64,000 nucleotides of DNA from Chloroflexota bacterium (GTDB taxonomy: Bacteria; Chloroflexota; UBA11872): positions 1 through 64,000 of the forward strand of contig JAJDZD010000013.1 in NCBI GenBank assembly GCA_022824865.1. The letters run 5' to 3'. The notes beneath the pieces are model-generated. The model was not told the origin of the DNA, did not search any database, and saw nothing but the letters and a program-made list of their open reading frames with translations. Every line of letters begins with the position of its first letter. The stretch's first letter is position 1. Positions 29,747-37,336 of the stretch are shown in pieces. Made by a program: the position numbers and the translations under genes.

Positions 29747-30574
29747 ATGCGCATCGGCTTGGTTACCCTCTGCTCCCTGCGCGGAAAGACCGACGCCAAC
29801 CTGGCAAAGATCGAGACCTACACCGGGCGAGCCGCCCACGCCGGCTGCGACCTCGTCCTCTTTCCAGAGTTCTCCGTGCACGGCCCCTGGGTCACCTACG
29901 ACGCCGCCGCCGACCCCGCCGAACTCGAACGCCAGGCCGAGCCCATTCCCGGCCCCGCCACCCGCCGCCTCACCCAGATGGCCAAAAGCCACGGCCTCGC
30001 CATCGGCGCCGGCATTGCCGAACGCGGCCTCGCCCCCAAACCCTTCAACGCCTACGTCACCGTGGATGCCGACGGCCTCCGCCACGTCCAGCGCAAGCTC
30101 CAACCCACCACCAGCGAAATGGACTTCTACCGCGGCGGCGGCGACGACATGGCCCCGTTCCGGCTTGGCGACACCTCCATCGGCGTCACCATCTGCGCCG
30201 ACAACGAGTCGCCCGCCATCCACGACACCCTGGTCGGCCTCGGCGCCCGCGTCATCGTCCAGCCCCATTTCGACTGCATCAAGGACTTCCAGAACGCCGG
30301 AACCTCATGGGACCAGATCCTCGACTTCAACCGCCGCGACACCCTCAAGCGCCGCGCTCAAAACCTGGCCCAACGCCTGGGCGTCTTCGCCCTTTACTTC
30401 GACGCCAAGGACCCCCGCGCCAACTTCCACGAACGCCCCCACTGGCCTCACCGCGTCACCGGCCGCTCCGCCGCCTTCGCCCCCGGCGGCCACCTCCTCG
30501 CCACCAACCCCGGCAACCACGAATCCCTCCTCACCGTCGACATCGACCCAAAGGCCTCTACCCGTTCGTGGTGA
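29747..30574 (+). CDS. Carbon-nitrogen hydrolase (nitrilase superfamily)
   Basis: 275 residues with the full Glu-Lys-Cys catalytic set: E41 in FPEFSVHG, K117 in VQRKLQPTTSE and C150 in TICADNESPA. It hydrolyses an amide or nitrile; the exact substrate is not evident. ATG at 29747 gives the standard MRIGLVTL opening. The last three codons and stop (R-S-W-TGA) come from a dispersed repeat (see 30562), so the natural C terminus may have been replaced. A decayed second copy of its 3' end lies at about 32151-32313. Confidence 0.9.
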   Translation: MRIGLVTLCSLRGKTDANLAKIETYTGRAAHAGCDLVLFPEFSVHGPWVTYDAAADPAELERQAEPIPGPATRRLTQMAKSHGLAIGAGIAERGLAPKPFNAYVTVDADGLRHVQRKLQPTTSEMDFYRGGGDDMAPFRLGDTSIGVTICADNESPAIHDTLVGLGARVIVQPHFDCIKDFQNAGTSWDQILDFNRRDTLKRRAQNLAQRLGVFALYFDAKDPRANFHERPHWPHRVTGRSAAFAPGGHLLATNPGNHESLLTVDIDPKASTRSW

Positions 30575-30686
30575 GCCGGTGCGCAGTCCGCGGAGCACCG
30601 TGTCGAACCACAAGATGCAGCAACCAAGCCCGCCGCTCGGTCCATCAGCCCACTCGCAGGCCCGGCCGCTCCGTTCGTGGTGAGCC
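30562..30686 (+). repeat. Dispersed repeat CGTTCGTGGTGAGCC, two copies
   Basis: CGTTCGTGGTGAGCCG occurs at 30564-30579 and again at about 30671-30686, with a reverse-type partner TGTCGAACCACAAG at about 30601-30614 between them. The units can pair as a stem (TTCGTGGT with ACCACAA). This is the layout of a common REP-like intergenic repeat. The first copy supplies the nitrilase stop codon. Confidence 0.6.
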
Positions 30687-30817
30687 GGGCCTGGGCCTGT
30701 CAGATGGGCCACGCCAAAGTCCTCGGCCCAATCGAACTTGCCAGCAAGCTCCCCGTAACCGTGCCGAGCGTCCCGACGCTACCGACGATCCATCTGGTGC
30801 GAGTACTGGAACCGGGT

Positions 30818-31312
30818 TTACGGCCCCAGCACCCTGAAATCGGTGATCTGGTCAGCCAACTCGTTCGCAATCTGTATGACCTCGGTACTGGCAAGCTCGC
30901 CACCGGCCGGGACCACCCGCCCGCTGCCGTGCATTTCCCGAACCGCAAACCCCTCCGAGTCCAGAAACGTCGGTCGGATCTGGCTTTCGTAAACCAGCAC
31001 GTCGCGGTTCGTCTTGTTGCGCAGCGTGTACTTGTACGAGACGTGCGATTCGTAGTCTGACTGGTACAGCAGCTTCCAATCCTCGGAACCTTCCACGACT
31101 TCCAGCATTCGGTAGAGATCCAGGTTGTCGTAATCGGAATAGGCTCGGTAGCCGCTGATTCGCTCGATGGTCGCAAAGTAGCTGAAGGCCACCTGCCCAA
31201 TCACCACCCCGGCGCCAACCATCACCGCCAGCACCAGCGAAGCCGCCAGGAAAACCGCCACGCGAAACGCCCCACCACCCAGCCCCCGCACCCGCATCGG
31301 AATACCTCTCAT
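30818..31312 (-). CDS. Hypothetical membrane-anchored protein
   Basis: I do not recognise the family. 164 residues: a short basic N tail, one TM segment (about 16-44, VAVFLAASLVLAVMVGAGVVIGQ), then a soluble extracytoplasmic part with YKYTLRNKTNRDVLVYESQIRP, which looks like a beta-sandwich strand pattern. An internal ATG (31297) is an alternative start. The neighbouring minus-strand gene at 31462 has the same single-anchor plan, so both may be exported proteins of one locus. Codon use is ordinary for the window. Confidence 0.6.
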   Translation of the reverse strand: MRGIPMRVRGLGGGAFRVAVFLAASLVLAVMVGAGVVIGQVAFSYFATIERISGYRAYSDYDNLDLYRMLEVVEGSEDWKLLYQSDYESHVSYKYTLRNKTNRDVLVYESQIRPTFLDSEGFAVREMHGSGRVVPAGGELASTEVIQIANELADQITDFRVLGP

Positions 31313-31364
31313 GCGAGACCCTCACAAAACGCCCCTCGTCTTCGAAGGTGGGGCCGCTTTTGCT

Positions 31365-31384
31365 CCCTCTCCTCGGGGAGAGGG
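31365..31384 (+). repeat. CCCTCTCC...GGAGAGGG hairpin repeat
   Basis: CCCTCTCC (31365-31372), loop TCGG, GGAGAGGG (31377-31384), followed by TTGGGGTGAGAGG. This composite is a familiar dispersed intergenic repeat in GC-rich bacteria. It lies between the two anchored hypothetical proteins and could also end transcription. Confidence 0.6.
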
Positions 31385-31461
31385 TTGGGGTGAGAGGTCT
31401 TCCGGGCACCCAACCCTGGGTTATGCAAGGGTCTCTCCTTGGGGTGTCGAGACCGGGGATA

Positions 31462-31926
31462 TCACGGGCACGCAACCGGCTCAAGCAGAACCGTCCACGG
31501 CCCGTCCGTATCCACGCTCAAATCCACCGGTCCTTCAGGCGCGCCCAGGTCCGCATCCTCATGACCCGGGCCCACGCGCACCATGACCGGACGGTCCGAG
31601 AGCCAGTGGATCGCGCCCGGGCCCCAGTTCAGATCTACGCTCGTTGGCGCCGTGTTGTCCCGGGGTTGAATCAGCTCGATCGTCCACACCCCGGCGGCCA
31701 GGTCAATCCCTACCGGCGCCGGGCCCTCTCCGTCGACGGTCCACAGGTCGGCCACGTCCACCTCGGTCTCAATAGCACTGTGGGCGCCCAGCGGCGCGTA
31801 ACCAAACCACCCGGCGGTTCCCCACCATCCCAGTTCCTGCCGAACCGTCTGCCAGGCCAGCGAAACGGCAATCACAACAAGCGCCGCAGCCATCACACGC
31901 TGGCTCGTCACCTTCGGGCGCCTCAT
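31462..31926 (-). CDS. Hypothetical membrane-anchored protein
   Basis: Family not recognised. 154 residues from the ATG at 31926: a basic start (MRRPKVTSQR), one hydrophobic anchor (about 10-28, VMAAALVVIAVSLAW), then a mostly beta-rich extracytoplasmic part with Asp/Gly-rich turns (VWTIELIQPRDNTAPTSVDLNWGPG is part of it). The open frame runs upstream to 32049, but that part translates a GC-rich repeat and is not taken as coding. It sits 149 nt upstream of the similar-plan gene at 30818 on the same strand. Confidence 0.55.
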   Translation of the reverse strand: MRRPKVTSQRVMAAALVVIAVSLAWQTVRQELGWWGTAGWFGYAPLGAHSAIETEVDVADLWTVDGEGPAPVGIDLAAGVWTIELIQPRDNTAPTSVDLNWGPGAIHWLSDRPVMVRVGPGHEDADLGAPEGPVDLSVDTDGPWTVLLEPVACP

Positions 31927-32025
31927 CGCGACCCCCACATTCCACATTCGGAACCGTCCCCATCCCCGGACGCCGCCGCGCCACCCGATCCTATACCCGG
32001 CGTCAATCGCATCCCGTCGGGCTAC

Positions 32026-32142
32026 CCCTCGTGGGCACCCTCTTCCCATCCAGCCGCAATCCCTGACCCGTAAGTGCGCCCCTTGTGAGTGCCCTCTTCA
32101 TTACCAAGCCCTACTCCCCCGCCACAGCCGCTCCGTCACCTA
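32026..32142 (-). pseudogene. Decayed copy of the TauE/SafE gene 3' end and its flanking repeat
   Basis: About 65 nt at 32077-32142 align by eye with 36313-36379, which is the 3' end and downstream flank of the TauE/SafE gene; on the minus strand VTERLWRGS-stop parallels VTERLRREE-stop. The unit CCCCTTGTGGGTACCC (36317-36332) has further versions at 32027 (CCCCTCGTGGGCACCC) and 32080 (CCCCTTGTGAGTGCCC), so a short dispersed repeat is also involved. Confidence 0.55.
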
Positions 32143-32150
32143 CCCCTCAA

Positions 32151-32313
32151 ACCCAAGGACCTCGCGCTAACTTCCACGAGCGCGCCCACTTACCCCACCA
32201 CGCCAATCGTCGCCGCGTCGCCTTTGTCCCCCAGCAACCACCTCCCCGCTGTAAACTCCAGAAACGACGAGCTCCTCCTCACAGTCAACATTGACCCGAC
32301 CAAGTACGCATAA
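32151..32313 (+). pseudogene. Remnant of a nitrilase-superfamily gene 3' end
   Basis: Two frames together match the C terminus of the intact nitrilase-like gene at 29747. One frame reads PRANFHERAHLPHHANRRR then VAFVP (intact copy PRANFHERPHWPHRVTGRS then AAFAP); after one base shift the other reads SNHLPAVNSRNDELLLTVNI then DPTKYA (intact copy GGHLLATNPGNHESLLTVDI then DPKA). It is a partial, frameshifted duplicate. The region up to 32524 holds no further gene I can support. Confidence 0.75.
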
Positions 32314-32524
32314 GCAAAACGCATGTGGCCGAAGGACAATCGGGACGGTCGCATAGTGGGCACGCGGGGATCGTTGAGGCGTTACCCGCTATCAAAGTCG
32401 GTGAGCTAGACAGCAGGTTGTTGACGTATGTAAAAAGGAATCACCGACTCGCACACCAAACCAGAGGTGGAAGGGACATACCAAAGGGCTTTAGTTCCAC
32501 GTTCAGGGTCCTGACCGGCAACGG

Positions 32525-32552
32525 TTGCCCAATATGAGCGTGAGTGTATACT
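32525..32552 (+). promoter_or_regulatory. Probable promoter of the two-gene unknown operon
   Basis: TTGCCC (32525-32530), a 16-nt spacer, TATACT (32547-32552). Transcription would begin near 32560, ahead of both candidate starts of the first gene (32607 and 32631). Confidence 0.5.
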
Positions 32553-32606
32553 CACCGCCATCAAGGCGATAAACTCCTTCGTCGCGTTCGGACTGCGAAT
32601 TCTATT

Positions 32607-33479
32607 ATGCCAACACGACGCGTGTATTTCATGCAGATTACGACAATTGACCGCCACCCTGTCCAATTGTCCTTTTACGATACACAGAATCTCGTTGATC
32701 ATATTGACGAGAGTCTCAATCCGGAATCGTATCTAATGTACCGGGGACGTCAGTGGAGACTTTCTCTGCCAATTATTTCAAACGATGGTGAGTTTGTGGC
32801 CGGCAGATTAGGGTTTCAAGCCGTCGATGTTCGGCATGAGATGGCTTACAATGAAGACACCTTTGACTTTGAAAGGCGTGAGGCACCACCTGCGCGCGGG
32901 ACATTGATTCACTATATAATACACTATCCATCTGGCTGTATTGCTATAGAGACGAATAAGGATATTTCACAAAGAGCCGCCAGAGCAGTATTAGAGAAAT
33001 TTCTCAATAAGCCATATAGTCCCCGCAAGTATAAAGTTGAATTCATTCCTGATACGACTTTTGATGAATGGCTGAGCGAAGTACGTGAAATCAAGACGCT
33101 GCAAGTACGAATAGATCGGCCGAATCCGAACTGGGCCGCACTGCCAGGAATCGGGCGTAGGATTATGCAGCCTTCAGATGCACAGCATCTTGACCTTATC
33201 CTACGAACATCTGTTGCGCGCCCATTGAATCTTGATAATGAGGAAATTGAGGATTTGACGAGGTATTCGATATCTCACGACCAAGGAGTGTCAGCTGAGA
33301 GCATTAGGGGACGCAGGTTCAATACGAGAACCAATGCCAAGAACCGTCGGATGCAAGTGGAAGAGGACGACATACCGAGACGCAGATTCATGCGACTTTA
33401 CGATCTATTTCAATTGACCCTTCCTGACCCAGATGATAATCATGATGAAAATGATGGTGAAGGTCACAACGGTGAATAG
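32607..33479 (+). CDS. Unknown soluble protein, first gene of a RexAB-like pair
   Basis: I cannot assign a family. 290 residues from ATG 32607 (ATG 32631 is also possible). It has no TM segment. The middle is beta-rich (SYLMYRGRQWRLSLPII, GTLIHYIIHYPSGCIAIETN) and is followed by a helix-strand unit (RAARAVLEKFLNK...YKVEFIPDTTFDEWL), and the C terminus is Arg-rich then acidic (PDDNHDENDGEG). It overlaps a four-helix membrane protein by 8 nt. A soluble protein of roughly 280-300 residues followed by a small four-TM protein is the layout of lambda RexA (sensor) and RexB (ion channel); sequence homology is not demonstrated. Marked AT-richness against neighbours indicates acquisition. Confidence 0.7.
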   Translation: MPTRRVYFMQITTIDRHPVQLSFYDTQNLVDHIDESLNPESYLMYRGRQWRLSLPIISNDGEFVAGRLGFQAVDVRHEMAYNEDTFDFERREAPPARGTLIHYIIHYPSGCIAIETNKDISQRAARAVLEKFLNKPYSPRKYKVEFIPDTTFDEWLSEVREIKTLQVRIDRPNPNWAALPGIGRRIMQPSDAQHLDLILRTSVARPLNLDNEEIEDLTRYSISHDQGVSAESIRGRRFNTRTNAKNRRMQVEEDDIPRRRFMRLYDLFQLTLPDPDDNHDENDGEGHNGE

Positions 33480-34044
33480 AATTCTCCTTCGTGCTTTGAT
33501 TGTGCGATGGAAGGATGTCTTCATCCATTGGGATTTTGGGCTTGCGGTGTTGATCACGGTAATTATTGGAATTGCGCCTAACTACAATGCTTCGGAGTGG
33601 AACTTTCACCGACTAGTATGGATTGAGGTTACAGTAGCAGGTGCCTTGCTTGGCATGGTGTTGGCTGGTGTTTCCATTCTGATTGCGTTGATGAGAGAGG
33701 ATTTTATGATCTTCTTGTATAGGGTGGGGCTAGAAGAGGATGCGATGGACGATGGCATGTTTGAGGCAATCTTGCCTTTCTGGTTCATGGCTTGGCTTGT
33801 CGTGATTGTGATTATCAGCGGAATTCTTGGCATTGCTCTAGTTCCATCATCTTGTGTGTTGATGCAGCGCATTTGGCTGTCATGGGTAACCTTCTTTCTC
33901 GCTTGGGCTGTGTTCAATGTGATTCCGGTGGTTGGTTTTCTAGGTCGTCTCGGTCAGCTTCGTATCGATCAATATGTGGCAAGCATTGTAGAGCGAGAAA
34001 GAGCGGCAAAAGACAATACTGAGGAGCAAGATCTTGCCGAGTGA
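33472..34044 (+). CDS. Unknown four-TM membrane protein, second gene of the pair
   Basis: 190 residues from GTG 33472, which overlaps the upstream stop as GTGAATAG with AAGG a few bases before; ATG 33433 is an alternative start with a longer overlap. Four TM segments are clear: about 21-40 (GLAVLITVIIGIA), 52-76 (EVTVAGALLGMVLAGVSILIAL), 100-126 (FMAWLVVIVIISGILGIALV) and 134-160 (LSWVTFFLAWAVFNVIPVVGF). A charged helix ends the protein (VERERAAKDNTEEQDLAE). Its plan fits a small membrane effector such as an ion channel; no enzymatic motif is visible. AT-rich like its partner. Confidence 0.7.
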   Translation: MNRILLRALIVRWKDVFIHWDFGLAVLITVIIGIAPNYNASEWNFHRLVWIEVTVAGALLGMVLAGVSILIALMREDFMIFLYRVGLEEDAMDDGMFEAILPFWFMAWLVVIVIISGILGIALVPSSCVLMQRIWLSWVTFFLAWAVFNVIPVVGFLGRLGQLRIDQYVASIVERERAAKDNTEEQDLAE

Positions 34045-34373
34045 GATTGTCACAATTGTCGGTCGGCGTGATTGTCTTTTGACCATCGTTGGTAGGTGTC
34101 TGCTGCGATTTCGAAGTGGAGCCAGTTAGTGCCGTAGGTGAATGTCGGCACCAACTCGGATGCATCCCTGACGTCAGTCTTGCTCACGTATCCGTCGCGT
34201 CGCCTAGACCTGCACAGTCAGCATGCACTGAGCGGCGTAAACCAAGAGCACTGCAATCAGCCTGCGGCTTACTCAGCCTTAGCCGGCAACCACATCAGGA
34301 TGACCTTCGCGACATCAATTCACCTCCCTGCCGAATTTATGGGCGAGCGAAGAGAACCGGACTGCATCCACAG
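34045..34373. other. Gene-free stretch, probably decayed DNA
   Basis: No complete gene can be supported. The minus strand reads without interruption through DASELVPTFTYGTNWLHFE at about 34095-34151, which has natural-looking composition and may be a scrap of a lost gene, but it has no start and no recognised family. Confidence 0.4.
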
Positions 34374-34782
34374 TCAGCCTTCCCTGAATCGCTGCAGTAA
34401 GCTGGGAGAGTTGAGGACTCTTGCGCCCTAGTGCTCCTCGAGCCGCAACAGGTGCCGACAGTCCCCGGTCCACCTGGTAGGTGGCGGGAACCTCTACCGC
34501 AAATTCCTGAATGCGGTTGTCGGGGTGACTGCCCTTGATCGCCTCAAGTAGGGGATCTGGTTCATCGACGGTGGCGGCATCCGCCAGTGCCCTGCCGGCA
34601 TGCGACGGGCATTCCTCGGCACAATCGAGCTTGTGTCCAAGCACCCCGGCAACCTACTCCAGGATGAAGGGAGACAGCGAAATCTCGAACCGCCCTCTCA
34701 GAGCCAGTTCGAGGATGAGTCGCTCGTTCCGTGAGAAACTCAGACCGGAGACGATGACGTTGGTGTCTAGGACGACACTCAT
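34374..34782 (-). pseudogene. PIN-domain toxin, inactivated
   Basis: From ATG 34782 the minus strand reads MSVVLDTNVIVSGLSFSRNE... LELALRGRFEISLSPFILE, a typical PIN toxin N terminus with catalytic Asp in LDTNV, then meets TAG (34654-34656) where the family has a Glu codon. The same frame continues VAGVLGHKLDCAEE... to PDNRIQEFAVE; after a frameshift the C-terminal TGDCRHLLRLEEH and GARVLNSPSLLQRFREG are readable with a second TAG (34428-34430) between them, ending at TGA 34374. Multiple lesions show a dead toxin. Its ATG overlaps the stop of a dead antitoxin. Confidence 0.85.
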
Positions 34783-34925
34783 GGACGGGAGGAGCTGACC
34801 TCGGCCCGGCACTCATCCACCAGACCGGCCGCCTACTCCGGGCCGATGCTCTTCGCACTGGCCCTCGCCTCGCCGTACTGGGACACTTGTCTCCACTCGC
34901 ACTCCTCAATGTAGGGAGAACCGCG
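34779..34925 (-). pseudogene. Antitoxin of the dead PIN module
   Basis: The frame just upstream of the PIN pseudogene, overlapping it as ATGA, reads SPYIEECEWRQVSQYGEARA, then SAKSIGPE, TAG (34833-34835), then AAGLVDECRAEVSSSRP and stop. The EWRxVxxYGEARAxxxGIGPEDV-like pattern is that of small antitoxins paired with PIN toxins. The start is not identifiable, and the TAG stands where Glu or Asp is expected. Confidence 0.65.
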
Positions 34926-35042
34926 GTCCGAACAAACCCGCTTCTGGATCGTTCCTGCTGCCTCATGGCCTCATTCATCCGCCCAACCGTCAAAGGCGGC
35001 CCACTCGACCTTCGCCGGCATAGGCATCATCCTTTACTCCAT

Positions 35043-35438
35043 TCACCGGGCGAACGCCAATTCCCATCTGACCTCTTCTGTCGTTACCGTGACGGCAACG
35101 CTGTCGCTTGACACTTGCCGGCCTGTACTGAACGCGTCCTCGATGAGGCTGCCTGTTTCCTTGACGCGTTGTGCTCCAAGGCTCTCGTCGCATCTGAATC
35201 CAATGAGTCCCATCTGCTGAGCGCTACGCCGAGTGATGCCAAGCCGTTGCCTTAAGATCGGCCTGAAGTGCCTGATGTTCCATGTAACCACGATGGCTCC
35301 GCGGAGTTCTGCAATGCGTGCGACAGCCTGATCCGGCGCACGCGAGTTTTCGTCGCGCACATAGATGGTCTCATGGCCCAGAGCTTCAAACGCCTTGGCG
35401 GTGGAGTCTGGCACATTTTCGTCGATCAGTAACCGCAT
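35043..35438 (-). CDS. DUF5615 PIN-like toxin
   Basis: 131 residues with the DUF5615 pattern: MRLLIDENVPDSTAKAFEALGHETIYVRDENSRAPDQAVARIAELRGAIVVTWN shows the acidic LIDEN, the D-xx-V/I repeat and the V-x-T-x-N nuclease-fold strand; FRPIL follows. The family is a PIN-like ribonuclease toxin. It lies 33 nt downstream of a DUF433-containing gene, the usual antitoxin partner, on the same strand, so this looks like an intact toxin-antitoxin pair. The C-terminal 40 residues are longer than the core domain. Confidence 0.82.
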   Translation of the reverse strand: MRLLIDENVPDSTAKAFEALGHETIYVRDENSRAPDQAVARIAELRGAIVVTWNIRHFRPILRQRLGITRRSAQQMGLIGFRCDESLGAQRVKETGSLIEDAFSTGRQVSSDSVAVTVTTEEVRWELAFAR

Positions 35439-35471
35439 GGTGCTCGAATCACAGTGCGGCCAGCGTAGAAG

Positions 35472-36134
35472 CTACGTTTTCAATGCTTCGGCTTCGGCCT
35501 CATGAAGACGAATAGCCTCGTCCACGTCTGCCGGTTCTAAGCGCGGATACTCTTCGATGATCTGTTCTGTTCGATATCCGGCCTTATGGAAGTTCCAAAT
35601 GGCCGACGTGGGGATGCGTGTTCCAGCTACGACACGTTGGTTATGCGCAACGTACCGGTGCCGCGAAGTCCGACCGATCTCCTCTGCCTTTCGCTCGCGC
35701 ATTCGCCGTACAAGGTTCAACATCTTGTCGCTGATTTCTTGCAGGTCGATGGTGAAAGTAGTCTGCGACTTGGTGTTGGCTACCACGAACGTCTCGTCGT
35801 TGACCCCAAAGAATATGGTGGGCTCGTCGGCTCGCGTGTAGAACCGAAGATTGGCCCACGGATAGTTGCTGTGCTGGTGAAGCATGCCGGCGGCGCCCCG
35901 GAGTGCCTGGAGCGACGTGTGCTTGCGTAGGAGAGCCAGCGTCCGAAGCCCGACGACATCGCGGAACGAGTAAACGCGCGAGTACGGACCCATCCGTAGT
36001 GAACCCGCCTCTGGCTTGAAGAACCCTGTCTTGTCCCAGTAGCGCAGCTGGCTGCGTGACAGTTCGGTCAGCTCGCACACCTGGTCGGCGGTGAACGCAC
36101 CAATCGGACCGTTGGGCGGAAACTCAGACGACAT
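35472..36134 (-). CDS. MerR-type HTH fused to DUF433 (antitoxin)
   Basis: 220 residues. The N terminus is a MerR-like winged helix (about 12-75): FTADQVCELTELSRSQLRYWDKTGFF...YSFRDVVGLRTLALLRK. A middle domain (about 80-150) of unknown type follows. The C terminus (about 158-215) is DUF433: NQRVVAGTRIPTSAIWNFHKAG...EQIIEEYPRLEPADVDEAI. DUF433 proteins are antitoxins for DUF5615 toxins; here the repressor domain is fused on, so the protein probably both neutralises the toxin and represses the operon. The ATG is at 36134. Confidence 0.85.
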   Translation of the reverse strand: MSSEFPPNGPIGAFTADQVCELTELSRSQLRYWDKTGFFKPEAGSLRMGPYSRVYSFRDVVGLRTLALLRKHTSLQALRGAAGMLHQHSNYPWANLRFYTRADEPTIFFGVNDETFVVANTKSQTTFTIDLQEISDKMLNLVRRMRERKAEEIGRTSRHRYVAHNQRVVAGTRIPTSAIWNFHKAGYRTEQIIEEYPRLEPADVDEAIRLHEAEAEALKT

Positions 36135-36348
36135 GTTGCTCTACGTTCCCGTAAAGGCCATGACTTGGAATCCGATCCGGAATGTGAGCGCTTCGCGAAC
36201 GCGTATGGGGGAACCTTGATACGACCGTAGCACCCAAGCGGGACACAGCACACGCGTCAATCACCGTTGCCGGCATCCTCTTCCGACCGCAGCGTCATGC
36301 ACGACTGGCAGGGGTGCCCCTTGTGGGTACCCCCTTTCCATCAAGGCC

Positions 36349-37158
36349 CTATTCCTCCCGCCGCAGCCGCTCGGTCACCCACGTCTGGACGCCCAGCATC
36401 CGCTGCGAGGAGTACAGCAGGAACACCGCGAACAGCGCCCGCAGCACCACCCGCGGCAGCAGCTGCGCCACCTGCGCACCGCCAAACCCGCCGATCAGGC
36501 CGCCGATCCCGATCGTCAGCGCCCGCCGCACGTCCACGTGGCCCAGCCGGTAGTGCTGCGTGGCCCCTGACAGCGCCGTCGGAATGATCACCGCCAGGCT
36601 GATGCCTTGCGCAACCACCTGGTCGATTCCCATGAAGATCACCATCGCCGGCACCATCACGATCCCGCCGCCCACGCCCATCGTTCCGCTCACCAGCCCC
36701 GCTACCACGCCGGTGATCACCGCGGCGATGATGCGTTCCGTGCCGTCCAGGTTCATCAGGGCCACGTCCTGCAGCGAGACGAACATGCGCAGCGCCCCCG
36801 CCAGCAGCACCAGCGCGAACAGCCGGCGCAGCAGCTTCTCGTTGATGTAGGCCGTCGCCCGCGCCCCCACCGCCGCGAATACGACTGACGTGGCCGCCAG
36901 CGCCAGCGCAACCGACCAGTCGATCGGATTCGAGGTGGCGTAGCGAATGGTCGCCGCAAACGCCGTCGGTACGATGATGGCCAACGACGTCCCGTGCGCA
37001 CGGTGCTGTGACATCCCCAGCAGGCCAACCATCAACGGAATCAGGATGATCCCGCCGCCCACCCCGATCAGCCCGCTGACCACGCCCCCGGCCAGCCCGA
37101 TCCCGATCAGCACCGGGACCGGCGCCTGCCGTTCGGTCGTCGTCGCCGCGCGTTCCAT
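36349..37158 (-). CDS. TauE/SafE family membrane permease
   Basis: 269 residues with about eight TM segments in two similar halves, each opening with G-GGGI-x-x-P (GVGGGIILIPLMVGLLG near 33-49 and GVGGGIVMVPAMVIFMG near 161-177), the signature of the TauE/SafE (sulfite/organosulfonate exporter) family. The transported anion is unknown. A -10-like TATACT (minus strand, 37170-37165) is only 6 nt before the ATG, so the mRNA may be leaderless. Confidence 0.9.
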   Translation of the reverse strand: MERAATTTERQAPVPVLIGIGLAGGVVSGLIGVGGGIILIPLMVGLLGMSQHRAHGTSLAIIVPTAFAATIRYATSNPIDWSVALALAATSVVFAAVGARATAYINEKLLRRLFALVLLAGALRMFVSLQDVALMNLDGTERIIAAVITGVVAGLVSGTMGVGGGIVMVPAMVIFMGIDQVVAQGISLAVIIPTALSGATQHYRLGHVDVRRALTIGIGGLIGGFGGAQVAQLLPRVVLRALFAVFLLYSSQRMLGVQTWVTERLRREE

Positions 37159-37300
37159 CGGCGGAGTATATGGACCCCACCGCCGCCGGGAGGCGCCAGG
37201 GCAGCGACTGCCTCGCCCCGAGGCGCCGGCCGCCAGCGCCCCGCGTCAATCGCTGCGCTCGCCGGGGAACCCCGCTCGCCCCCGCCCGCCTGCTTCGCCC

Positions 37301-37329
37301 TTGCCCTCTGTCACCAGTCAGTGTACACT
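37301..37329 (+). promoter_or_regulatory. Probable promoter upstream of the debranching-enzyme gene
   Basis: TTGCCC (37301-37306), 17-nt spacer, TACACT (37324-37329); the -10 lies within the palindrome AGTGTACACT (37320-37329). Transcription would start around 37336, about 320 nt before the debranching-enzyme ATG and right at an ATG (37337) of a proline-rich frame. Confidence 0.45.
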
Positions 37330-37336
37330 AGCCCCG

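Noticed and set aside
34374-34925. Reassigned TAG codon
   Set aside because: ffh, rplI, dnaB, the Tat-fusion gene and others end at TAG at the expected length, so TAG works as a stop here.
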